DNA from: an uncultured Eubacteriales bacterium
GTDB lineage: Bacteria > Bacillota > Clostridia > Lachnospirales > Anaerotignaceae
Direction: 5' to 3'
NCBI GenBank assembly: GCA_900546215.1
Contig: URCD01000035.1
Location: forward strand, 1-20,989
Length of the DNA: 20,989 nt
The first letter of the stretch is position 1, and each line of letters begins with the position of its first letter. Below are positions 16,012 to 20,989 of the stretch, in pieces. The position numbers and the translations under genes were made by a program. The notes beneath the pieces are model-generated. The model was not told the origin of the DNA, searched no databases, and saw only the letters and a program-made list of their open reading frames with translations.

Positions 16012-16920
16012 ATGAAAATAGCCATACTTGGATTAGGCGGAGTCGGGGCGACAGTAGCAGGGGCACTAAATGAAGAAAGCAAAAATCTTATATTAATAGC
16101 CAGAGGAGAAGCCAAAAAGGCCATAAAGGAGAGGGGACTTATTGTTGAGTCTGATGTTTTGGGAAACAGAACAGTTCATCCAAGCCTTGTTTCAGATGAC
16201 TCCAATGAAATAGGAATTGTTGATGTTATTTTTATTTGCTGTAAGACTTACTCTCTTGAAAGCGTATGCAGGCAGTATAAGGATATAATAGGAACGGATA
16301 CTCTTGTTATACCTCTGCAAAACGGTATTACTGCATCTAAAGAAATTGCGTCATATTTAGGTAATAAAGGATATGTAGCTGACGGATACATATACTGCTT
16401 CTCAAACATTGTTGAGCCCGGAATGATTAAAAACGCCGGACAGATGCTCAAAATGGGAATTGGATTTGAAAATGGAAGAAGAGATGAGAAGGCTGAAAAG
16501 ATTGTTGATCTTTTAAATAAAGGCGGCCTTAAAACTATATATGGCGGGGAGGCTGTAAAAACAGAGCTATGGGAAAAATATACAATGATGTGCGGAAATA
16601 GCTGTGCACTCATTTATTTTGACTGTGCTGTGGGAGGAATCCAAGATGACCCCGCAAAATTGGAATTTTTAAAGGGAATTTATACTGACATAAAACGTTT
16701 AGCGAATGCTGCCGGTGTTAAAGTCGATGAAAATATAGTGGACAAATATCTTAAGGTGTTTATGACAAATCCGCCTCAGTCAATGACATCAATGTACAGA
16801 GATATAATTGATGGAAGAGAAAACAACGAGTTTGACGCAGTTGCTGGCAGCGGATACAGACTGGCGCTTGAGCTTGGAGTTGATGTGCCATATATTAAAA
16901 AGGTTTATGAAAAGATGTGA
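16012..16920 (+). CDS. panE: ketopantoate reductase family protein (PanE/ApbA)
   Basis: The protein has 302 residues. 2-Dehydropantoate 2-reductase makes pantoate with NADPH on the way to coenzyme A. The Rossmann motif GLGGVG lies at residues 7-12; CCKTY (77-80), LQNGI with N104, and VKTELWEKY with K183 (candidate catalytic lysine) match the family. The C-terminal helical domain has the family stretch SMTSMYRDIIDGRENNEFDAVAG. ATG 16012 follows GGGAGGGG; an upstream ATG at 15997 lies before that site. The gene is monocistronic and no terminator follows its stop, because element DNA begins there. Related ketoacid reductases share this fold, so pantoate synthesis is likely but not proven. Confidence 0.8.
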   Translation: MKIAILGLGGVGATVAGALNEESKNLILIARGEAKKAIKERGLIVESDVLGNRTVHPSLVSDDSNEIGIVDVIFICCKTYSLESVCRQYKDIIGTDTLVIPLQNGITASKEIASYLGNKGYVADGYIYCFSNIVEPGMIKNAGQMLKMGIGFENGRRDEKAEKIVDLLNKGGLKTIYGGEAVKTELWEKYTMMCGNSCALIYFDCAVGGIQDDPAKLEFLKGIYTDIKRLANAAGVKVDENIVDKYLKVFMTNPPQSMTSMYRDIIDGRENNEFDAVAGSGYRLALELGVDVPYIKKVYEKM

Positions 16921-16961
16921 AAAAGTCAAGACTAAATTGCAAAAATTCATAAAAAAATTCA
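16921..16961. repeat. host/element junction with AAAAATTCA direct repeat
   Basis: Between the panE-like stop (16918-16920) and the transposase stop lie 38 bp of A+T-rich DNA. AAAAATTCA occurs twice, at 16941-16949 and 16953-16961, 12 bp apart (about one helix turn), and the second copy contains the transposase stop codon. GTCAAGACTAAATTGC (16925-16940) precedes them. This is where one terminal repeat of an IS30-type element should lie. I did not find an inverted copy anywhere in the window. Confidence 0.5.
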
Positions 16962-17999
16962 AGTAAGACACGCGACGCCTTCCTGGAAAACGGCTTCTGC
17001 GGTCCGGAAGCCCAGTATTTCACGGGGATAGTTATTGATCCAGTCTTCGACCTTTTGGATCGCTTTCGCTGTGACTTTCCGGAAGTCTGTTCCTTTCGGG
17101 AACCAACGGCGGATCATTCTATTCACATTTTCGTTTGATCCTCTTTCGTATGACGAATAGGGGTGACAATAGTATATCTTTGTCCTGTTGCCTTTGCGGC
17201 GACAGGACTTTTCCATTCCGGCACAGTCAGCAAATTCGGAACCGTTATCGACAGTGATCGTTCGAAAGATTTTGCTGAAATTTGCGCCGTATTCACGTTC
17301 AAGGCTATCCAGGACGCGGACCACGCTTCGGGCGGTCTGGTCGCGCATAGGACGAATGATTTCCCGTCTGGACTTTCTTTCGGTCAGAACCAGAAGGGTT
17401 TTCTTTGTTTTCTTCTTGCCTTCGACACAGTCCATTTCCCAGTCACCAACGACCGCGCGATCGTCGATTTCTTTCGGGCGGTTTTCGATACTGGTCCCAG
17501 CCGGTGGCCGCTTCGCTCTCTGGACTTTGTTATACGGGCGTTTCTTTTGGCCTTTGACAGGAAGGTTCTTGTTCGTGACAGTCAAAAAGACGCCCTTGTC
17601 GATATAAGAATACAAGGTCGATTCACAGATCGACGTTTTGAATTCAAGGCCCTTTTCCTTGATTTCGCCCAGGACAGCGGCCGGCGAATAGCCTTCTTCG
17701 GCGATCTTCTTTTCGATATGCTGGGCCAGTTCGTGGTCGTTTCCGATTTTCAGGTCCGGACCTTTTGCGGCCAGGTGTTCGCGGTAAGCCGCTTCGGCCA
17801 TTTCCGGACTGTATCTTTCTTCTTCGGTCAGGTCGGAATTCGTATGAATATAACGGCCGCGCTTGATTTCGTTGTAGATCGTTTTCAGGTGAACGCCGAT
17901 TTCGTCAGCGATTTCCTGTTTGTGACGCTTGTCCTTTAACATTGTTTCTATTTTCAGCCTGTCAGTCCAGGACAGGTGTTTGAATCTGCGCTTTTTCAT
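16959..17999 (-). CDS. IS30-family DDE transposase
   Basis: The protein has 346 residues, normal for the family. The N-terminal helix-turn-helix is HLSWTDRLKIETML...QEIADEIGVHLKTIYNEIKRGRY (about 8-50). The catalytic core has VVGDWEMDCVEG (D190), TVDNGSEF (D251) and YCHPYSSYERGSNENVNRMIRRWFPKGTDF (E285 at the D-33-E spacing), all intact. AGGAGG 7 bp before the ATG is a strong ribosome binding site. Upstream lie only the terminator of the RHH gene and about 20 bp, with no promoter or inverted repeat. Codon use matches the phage genes to its right and not the host. It could be a passenger IS, or the mobility enzyme of the element (see findings). Confidence 0.95.
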   Translation of the reverse strand: MKKRRFKHLSWTDRLKIETMLKDKRHKQEIADEIGVHLKTIYNEIKRGRYIHTNSDLTEEERYSPEMAEAAYREHLAAKGPDLKIGNDHELAQHIEKKIAEEGYSPAAVLGEIKEKGLEFKTSICESTLYSYIDKGVFLTVTNKNLPVKGQKKRPYNKVQRAKRPPAGTSIENRPKEIDDRAVVGDWEMDCVEGKKKTKKTLLVLTERKSRREIIRPMRDQTARSVVRVLDSLEREYGANFSKIFRTITVDNGSEFADCAGMEKSCRRKGNRTKIYYCHPYSSYERGSNENVNRMIRRWFPKGTDFRKVTAKAIQKVEDWINNYPREILGFRTAEAVFQEGVACLT

Positions 18000-18019
18000 T
18001 TTGATTCCTCCTGATATGC

Positions 18020-18051
18020 AAAAAAGCCCCGTCCGTTCATGGACAGGGCTT
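18020..18051 (-). terminator. intrinsic terminator of the ribbon-helix-helix gene
   Basis: Read on the minus strand, AAGCCCTGTCC and GGACGGGGCTT pair over 11 positions (one G-U) around ATGAAC, followed by a run of six T (18025-18020). It lies 5 bp after the RHH stop and just upstream of the transposase ribosome binding site, so transposase mRNA from the RHH promoter would need readthrough. Confidence 0.85.
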
Positions 18052-18056
18052 TCGTT

Positions 18057-18242
18057 TTATTGTTTGGTTGTGCGGGCGATATATTCGACCAGTGCTTCTT
18101 TGATAAAAGCGTTTACACTCATACCGGCCGCGCTGGCGGCTTGAACGATCTTTTCTCTGTCGCCTTTTGGAACTGTTATTTCGATTCGGTCATAGGATTT
18201 CTTTCGGAAGCGTTTGTTCGCTTCAATTTGCGCTTGTGCCAT
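18057..18242 (-). CDS. ribbon-helix-helix (Arc/CopG-like) DNA-binding protein
   Basis: A 61-residue protein. YDRIEITVPKGDREKIVQAA is the beta-strand plus first helix, and MSVNAFIKEALVEYIART is the turn and second helix of a ribbon-helix-helix fold; such proteins bind palindromic operators as dimers. Residues 1-15 are a basic arm. AGAGGTG precedes the ATG. The gene has its own strong promoter with a 20-bp palindrome between -35 and -10, so autoregulation is likely. No toxin gene follows, which argues against an ordinary antitoxin; the next gene downstream is the IS30-type transposase, which this protein may help to control (inference). Confidence 0.85.
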   Translation of the reverse strand: MAQAQIEANKRFRKKSYDRIEITVPKGDREKIVQAASAAGMSVNAFIKEALVEYIARTTKQ

Positions 18243-18268
18243 AGTGTAGTCACCTCTTTCTGTCGAAT

Positions 18269-18297
18269 ATTATATAATACCGGTATTATATTGTCAA
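18269..18297 (-). promoter_or_regulatory. RHH promoter with a perfect 20-bp palindromic operator
   Basis: On the minus strand TTGACA (18297-18292) and TATAAT (18274-18269) are both perfect and lie 17 bp apart. The spacer and part of the -10 box form the perfect palindrome ATATAATACCGGTATTATAT (18272-18291). A dimeric repressor bound there would block RNA polymerase completely; the RHH protein encoded directly downstream is the obvious candidate. Confidence 0.85.
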
Positions 18298-18306
18298 GGA
18301 GGGAAC

Positions 18307-18351
18307 AAAAAAAATAAAAGACCCTGGCGGTTCAAAGGTTCGCCAGTGGTC
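18307..18351 (-). terminator. intrinsic terminator of the HTH gene
   Basis: On the minus strand GACCACTGGCG and CGCCAGGGTC pair with one bulge around an 11-nt loop, followed by a T-rich tail with a run of eight T and one of four. It lies 7 bp after the HTH gene stop and upstream of the RHH promoter. Confidence 0.8.
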
Positions 18352-18358
18352 CGTTGTG

Positions 18359-18607
18359 TTATTCGCAGTCTTCGGACAGTAACCAGTCGACGGTTACGTC
18401 CAGGATTTCAGCTATTATCATAAGTTCATAGTCGGCGACGAAGCGCGTTCCGATTTCGATTCTGCTGACGCTGTCGCGCTCCATAGTGATTCCGGCTATT
18501 TGTAGTTTGGCGGCGAAGTCGGCCTGTGACAGCCGCTTCTTCAATCGTGCTTCGCGGATTCTGTTTCCGCTGATGTTCTTCCGGCCTTTATAGTCATAGA
18601 TTTTCAA
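18359..18607 (-). CDS. XRE-type helix-turn-helix repressor-like protein
   Basis: An 82-residue protein. GNRIREARLKKRLSQADFAAKLQIAGITMERDSVSRIEIGTRFVADYELMIIAEILDVTVDWLL is a Cro/C1-type helix-turn-helix domain covering residues of about 14-78; there is no further domain. The start is TTG at 18607, with AGGAGG 7 bp upstream. The gene faces away from the PH-like membrane protein gene across a 129-bp region with three TGTGTTAA sites. By size and place it may be a phage repressor or a dedicated regulator of the divergent gene. Confidence 0.85.
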   Translation of the reverse strand: MKIYDYKGRKNISGNRIREARLKKRLSQADFAAKLQIAGITMERDSVSRIEIGTRFVADYELMIIAEILDVTVDWLLSEDCE

Positions 18608-18632
18608 GTTGTGACCTCCTTCCCAAAAATTT

Positions 18633-18692
18633 TGTGTTAATGTTCAGCGTCATTCTTGTTTTTAACACATTTTTCACGTATAATTGTGTTAA
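18633..18692. promoter_or_regulatory. three TGTGTTAA operator sites and the PH-gene promoter
   Basis: TGTGTTAA occurs at 18633-18640 and 18685-18692, and its inverse TTAACACA at 18662-18669. On the plus strand TATAAT (18679-18684) has a weak -35 TTGTTT (18656-18661) at 17 bp. The inverted copy starts the spacer and the third copy starts one base after the -10 box, so a protein bound there would control the PH-like gene. The first copy lies 26 bp upstream of the HTH gene's start codon. I see no clear minus-strand promoter. Confidence 0.7.
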
Positions 18693-18736
18693 AGGTCAGA
18701 ACCTTATAAAGTTTACAAGTAGGAAGGGGGGATATA

Positions 18737-19396
18737 ATGCGAATAGTCGCTATTATATTCGGAATCCTGGCCGCGATTGTCGATCTGATCCTGGTGATTG
18801 TGTCGATCGCGGTTCCGGAAGTATCATTGTGGGGCTGGATCGTCGTCTTGACCATTGTCACCGTTGGGCTTTTTTTCAGTGCGAACAAGGTCAAGAAGCA
18901 GAAGGAAGCCAGACAGGCGGCACAAGTGGCCAGAAACACGCCGTTCATGGAAGAAACCGCGATTTCAGCGATCGCACAGGGCGAACTTCCTGTTGTAACG
19001 GGGACGCCGGTTCTTTTGGAAGAAGGCGAAGTCGCCCATTATTACGCGCCGGCGACGAAGATCGTCACGAAGAACAAGGCTGTCGGCCGAACCGGAAGCG
19101 GTGCTGGCGTCCGTGTCCGCGTTGCGAAGGGCGTGTCGGTAAGCACTGGCGGCGGTTCCAGTCGGACGGTTTACGGCGAAGTGACAGAAACCTATTCAGG
19201 CGCTATCGTTTTAACGAATAGGCGGATCGTCTTCATTCATAACCAGGACGGTTTCGAATGTAAGATTTCAGCATTGACAGCGGTGACACCTGTCGACGGC
19301 TCTGTCGTCGTACAGGCCGGATCGAAGACATATCAGTTTTCAGTCGCGCGACAGGACCTTTTCGTGTCGGCTCTTTCAATGGTCACCGGAAAATAA
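18737..19396 (+). CDS. membrane-anchored PH-like domain protein
   Basis: The protein has 219 residues. Two hydrophobic segments (about 2-25 and 31-49) form an N-terminal membrane hairpin, followed by a basic linker KVKKQKEARQ. The C-terminal domain (about 80-215) has GTPVLLEEGEVAHYYAPA, a Gly/Val-rich loop (TGSGAGVRVRVAKGVSVSTGGG), YSGAIVLTNRRIVFIHNQDGFECKISALTAVTPVDG and SKTYQFSV, the strand pattern of bacterial PH (bPH/YokE-like) domains, placed in the cytoplasm. GGAAGGGGGG precedes the ATG. It is the only plus-strand gene of the element and stands between regulators and lysis genes, where phages often carry lysogeny-expressed cargo. Function is unknown; superinfection exclusion or membrane stress response are guesses. 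Confidence 0.7.
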   Translation: MRIVAIIFGILAAIVDLILVIVSIAVPEVSLWGWIVVLTIVTVGLFFSANKVKKQKEARQAAQVARNTPFMEETAISAIAQGELPVVTGTPVLLEEGEVAHYYAPATKIVTKNKAVGRTGSGAGVRVRVAKGVSVSTGGGSSRTVYGEVTETYSGAIVLTNRRIVFIHNQDGFECKISALTAVTPVDGSVVVQAGSKTYQFSVARQDLFVSALSMVTGK

Positions 19397-19398
19397 AA

Positions 19399-19428
19399 AA
19401 GGCGGTCAGGGAATATCCCTGGCCGCTT
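19399..19428. terminator. bidirectional terminator between convergent genes
   Basis: AAGGCGGTCAGGGA and TCCCTGGCCGCTTT form a 14-bp stem with two G-U pairs around a 2-nt centre (AT), with A-rich sequence on the left and CCTTTT on the right. It lies between the stops of the PH-like gene (plus) and the amidase gene (minus) and can serve both. Confidence 0.85.
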
Positions 19429-19439
19429 TCCTTTTGCCG

Positions 19440-20345
19440 CTACGCTTTTTTCAGGTTTGCCGCATTGACGGCCGCTGTGACTGTCTTTCCGATACCAATG
19501 ACCACACGGTCGCCGGCGGCTTCAATCACGTCATATTTGTCATAATAGGTCTTGAAGGCTTTCCCTGTGTAGGTGACAGCTTTCAGGACCTTTACTTTGT
19601 CGCCCTTCTTGAAGGATTGGGCGGCCTGGGTGTCTGCCGGAATCTTGATTTTCTGGCCGACATGGATCAGGTTCGCGTTTGCGATCCTGTTATAAGCCGC
19701 GATCTTCTGATAGGTTGTCCCGTACTTCTGGGCGATCTTAGACAGTGTTTCGCCGGCTTTGACAGTGTGGATCACTTCGCCAGTGGCCGGTTTATTCTCT
19801 GTCGGCTTTTCGGCCGTGGCGCCCAGGCGGCGGTTGACTTCGGCCGCGATTTCGCCGTGGCGGTTATACAGATAATCGCCAGGACAAGCCTTGTTTGCAT
19901 AATCGCGGTGAACGGTCATATTGCACCCGTTCAGGTGATTCATACGGTCCTTTTTGTTGGTGGACCATACAAGGCGTTCGATCCCGTTTCGCTTGCAGAT
20001 GTCAGCCACCAGGTCAAGAAGCGCGGCGAACGCCTTTTCATTGACTGCGTAAGGGTGTTTTGTGTCGGACGCGACTTCGATCGTGATCGCTCTGTTATCG
20101 TTGGACGCGGAAGAACTACACCAGGAACGGTCTTTTTCCTCCACATACATTCCGATTTTGCCGTCGTAGCCGATCCCATAGTTTGAAGACGCCTGTCTGG
20201 AAGTAGGCGCGAAGATGTTCCCCAGGGTTTCGACCGAACACTGGCCGACGACACAGTGGATCGTGATCGTGTCGATCGCGTGGTTTCTGGGACTGTTCTT
20301 GTTCGGGGAAATGCGCGTGTAGCTTACAAGTGGGCTGTTACTCAT
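19440..20345 (-). CDS. phage endolysin: N-acetylmuramoyl-L-alanine amidase with LysM
   Basis: The protein has 301 residues. It cuts the amide bond between MurNAc and L-alanine in peptidoglycan. The Amidase_2 domain (about 20-175) shows zinc ligands H30 (TITIHC), H146 and C154 (HRDYANKACPGDY), plus NRAITIEVAS. A LysM repeat (192-235, HTVKAGETLSKIAQKYGTT...LIHVGQKIKIP) binds cell wall, and a short C-terminal SH3-like/CW-type domain (about 246-300, KKGDKVKVLKAVTYTG) follows. There is no signal peptide, as usual for an endolysin released by a holin. Its ATG overlaps the end of the holin gene (ATGAGTAA), so the two are coupled. Confidence 0.93.
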   Translation of the reverse strand: MSNSPLVSYTRISPNKNSPRNHAIDTITIHCVVGQCSVETLGNIFAPTSRQASSNYGIGYDGKIGMYVEEKDRSWCSSSASNDNRAITIEVASDTKHPYAVNEKAFAALLDLVADICKRNGIERLVWSTNKKDRMNHLNGCNMTVHRDYANKACPGDYLYNRHGEIAAEVNRRLGATAEKPTENKPATGEVIHTVKAGETLSKIAQKYGTTYQKIAAYNRIANANLIHVGQKIKIPADTQAAQSFKKGDKVKVLKAVTYTGKAFKTYYDKYDVIEAAGDRVVIGIGKTVTAAVNAANLKKA

Positions 20346-20802
20346 TTTCGTTCCCTCCGTTTCCGGCCATGAAGCCGTTCTGGGCCTTTCCGGCGTTGGT
20401 TGCTTCCGGCTCCGGTACGTTTTCCACGTTTCCCACGGAACCGGTGTTCAAAATAGCAACGAACTTCGTGAAGGCTTCCTTGATGTATTTACAGGACACA
20501 AGCAGAACGGCGCCAATGATAACCAGGTCGGCGAAAATGTCCGTGTATTCGTCAGGAATAGCCCAGCCGACTTCATTCGCAAAAATCGGAAGTGCAGTAA
20601 TAGCCGTACACAGAAGCGTCAGGCCAACGACGAAAACAAGGATTTTCAAGCCGCTTGCGATCAGCTTTTCGCGGTCGAAGTCTTCCTTCCTGATTTTGAT
20701 GTTATACCACAGGGAAAAGGCGACGTTTGCCAGGTATGCACACAGAAAGATCAGCATAGCCCAGCCGATATTTGTCAGGTTTTCAAGTAATGCGTTCAAC
20801 AC
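20338..20802 (-). CDS. phage holin
   Basis: A 154-residue protein starting with GTG at 20802 and with AGGAGG 7 bp upstream. Membrane segments lie at about residues 12-34, 50-70 and 86-104, with a basic loop KIRKEDFDREKL between the first two. The C-terminus is hydrophilic and low in complexity (PEPEATNAGKAQNGFMAGNGGNENE). Length, topology and the position directly before the endolysin, overlapping it by 8 bp, fit the Clostridia-type phage holins (Holin_LLH-like). It would make the membrane lesion that lets the amidase reach the cell wall. Confidence 0.85.
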   Translation of the reverse strand: MLNALLENLTNIGWAMLIFLCAYLANVAFSLWYNIKIRKEDFDREKLIASGLKILVFVVGLTLLCTAITALPIFANEVGWAIPDEYTDIFADLVIIGAVLLVSCKYIKEAFTKFVAILNTGSVGNVENVPEPEATNAGKAQNGFMAGNGGNENE

Positions 20803-20804
20803 GT

Positions 20805-20989
20805 TTATACCTCCTTCGTGTCATTGTAGATTTCAGGACCATATAATTTTCGAAGTTTGATCCGGTTTTCGGCCTTCGCTTTGCTGAAATAGAAGCCGGT
20901 CGCGGTGGCCAGTTCACCGAAGACCGAAGGGATCAGATACGCCAGCGGCGCGGTGTCGCTTGTTTTCCATACAACGGCCATAGTAAAAG
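20805..20989 (-). CDS. small phage membrane protein, N-terminus outside the window
   Basis: The last 60 codons are visible, ending at TAA 20807-20805 just before the holin start. The text includes VVWKTSDTAPLAYLIPSVFGELATATGFYFSKAKAENRIK and ends LYGPEIYNDTKEV. There is one hydrophobic helix ending in a basic, charged tail, as in small proteins commonly found just upstream of holins in Clostridia phages. The AGGAGG of the holin lies inside its last codons. It may be an accessory holin or antiholin; the true start is not seen, although an internal ATG occurs three codons in. Confidence 0.7.
   Translation of the reverse strand, partial: FTMAVVWKTSDTAPLAYLIPSVFGELATATGFYFSKAKAENRIKLRKLYGPEIYNDTKEV

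Larger units (their letters stand above)
16921..20989. mobile_element. end of a prophage-like element
   Basis: From about 16,921 the base composition and codon use change abruptly to a G+C-richer style, and this holds through the transposase, both regulators, the PH-like gene and the lysis genes up to the window end. Holin followed by amidase in overlapping frames is a phage lysis module. The element runs out of the window on the right. No tyrosine or serine integrase is visible in this part. A defective phage, a tailocin or a mosaic element cannot be excluded. Confidence 0.75.

Noticed and set aside
17163..17939. 258-codon plus-strand open frame opposite the IS30-type transposase.
   Set aside because: It is antisense to a gene with clear catalytic motifs; the long frame follows from the G+C-rich codon pattern.
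16925..18320. Search for a compact IS30-type insertion sequence with both inverted repeats around the transposase.
   Set aside because: By eye I found no inverted partner of the left junction sequence up to the RHH promoter, so I do not annotate bounded IS ends.
18057..18607. Toxin-antitoxin system made of the HTH and RHH proteins.
   Set aside because: Each gene has its own terminator and promoter region, both are DNA-binding types, and no toxin-like partner is present.
18634..19221. 195-codon plus-strand frame overlapping the PH-like gene.
   Set aside because: It reads through the operator region and is Arg/Gly/Cys-rich low-quality sequence; the other frame has a strong ribosome binding site, membrane segments and a domain.
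19434..20186. 250-codon plus-strand open frame opposite the amidase.
   Set aside because: It is a shadow of the amidase/LysM gene, with no start signal or recognisable domain.
1..20989. CRISPR arrays, tRNA or rRNA genes.
   Set aside because: No regularly spaced repeats and no tRNA- or rRNA-like sequence were seen on either strand.

Overview
The window looks like a chromosomal segment of a low-G+C anaerobic Bacillota (Clostridia-type) bacterium carrying the end of a prophage-like element. Signs for the host are the A+T-rich codon use, strong Shine-Dalgarno sites, textbook TTGACA/TATAAT promoters, a T-box leader in front of thrS, and the families present. At about 16,921 the composition changes sharply: everything to the right is visibly richer in G+C and in CG-containing codons, and is phage-like.

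Host part. (1) 180-7774 is a tightly spaced plus-strand operon of six genes: VTC-type polyphosphate polymerase domain, DUF4956 membrane protein, CotH-family kinase (broken by a frameshift near its C-terminus), a membrane-anchored TIM-barrel glycoside-hydrolase-like protein with a C-terminal carbohydrate-binding-like domain, a membrane-anchored HEAT-repeat protein, and a processive family 2 glycosyltransferase. Together they read as a machine that makes and modifies a surface polymer; the product is unknown. (2) rarA (7887-9206) has its own promoter and a 5' hairpin. (3) 9394-13688 is a second operon: SAM methyltransferase, FmdE-family protein with zinc ribbon, lipoprotein substrate-binding protein, FecCD-type permease and ABC ATPase. 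It is probably an uptake system for a metal or metal chelate, preceded by a promoter, a palindromic operator candidate and a long terminator-like hairpin. (4) thrS follows, controlled by a threonine T-box with specifier ACT, then a panE-like ketopantoate reductase gene with its own promoter.

Element part (16,921 to the window end). On the minus strand, read from the window end leftward, lie a small membrane protein (partial), a holin and an amidase/LysM endolysin, which form a lysis module. A convergent plus-strand PH-like membrane protein gene follows. Then come an HTH repressor-like gene with three TGTGTTAA sites in the divergent promoter region, a ribbon-helix-helix gene with a perfect 20-bp palindrome inside its promoter, and an IS30-family DDE transposase gene whose 3' end lies 38 bp from the host panE stop.

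The most interesting possibility is that the IS30-type transposase is the mobility enzyme of the whole phage-like element and not a passenger IS. It sits at the host/element junction, shares the composition of the phage genes, shows no second terminal inverted repeat or private promoter next to it, and no classical integrase is visible. Other points of note are the frameshifted cotH, with an RF2-like sequence at the break, a GH-like protein with Gly where related proteins appear to have Glu, and the hairpin-controlled uptake operon. All family calls were made by eye from motifs, without database searches.
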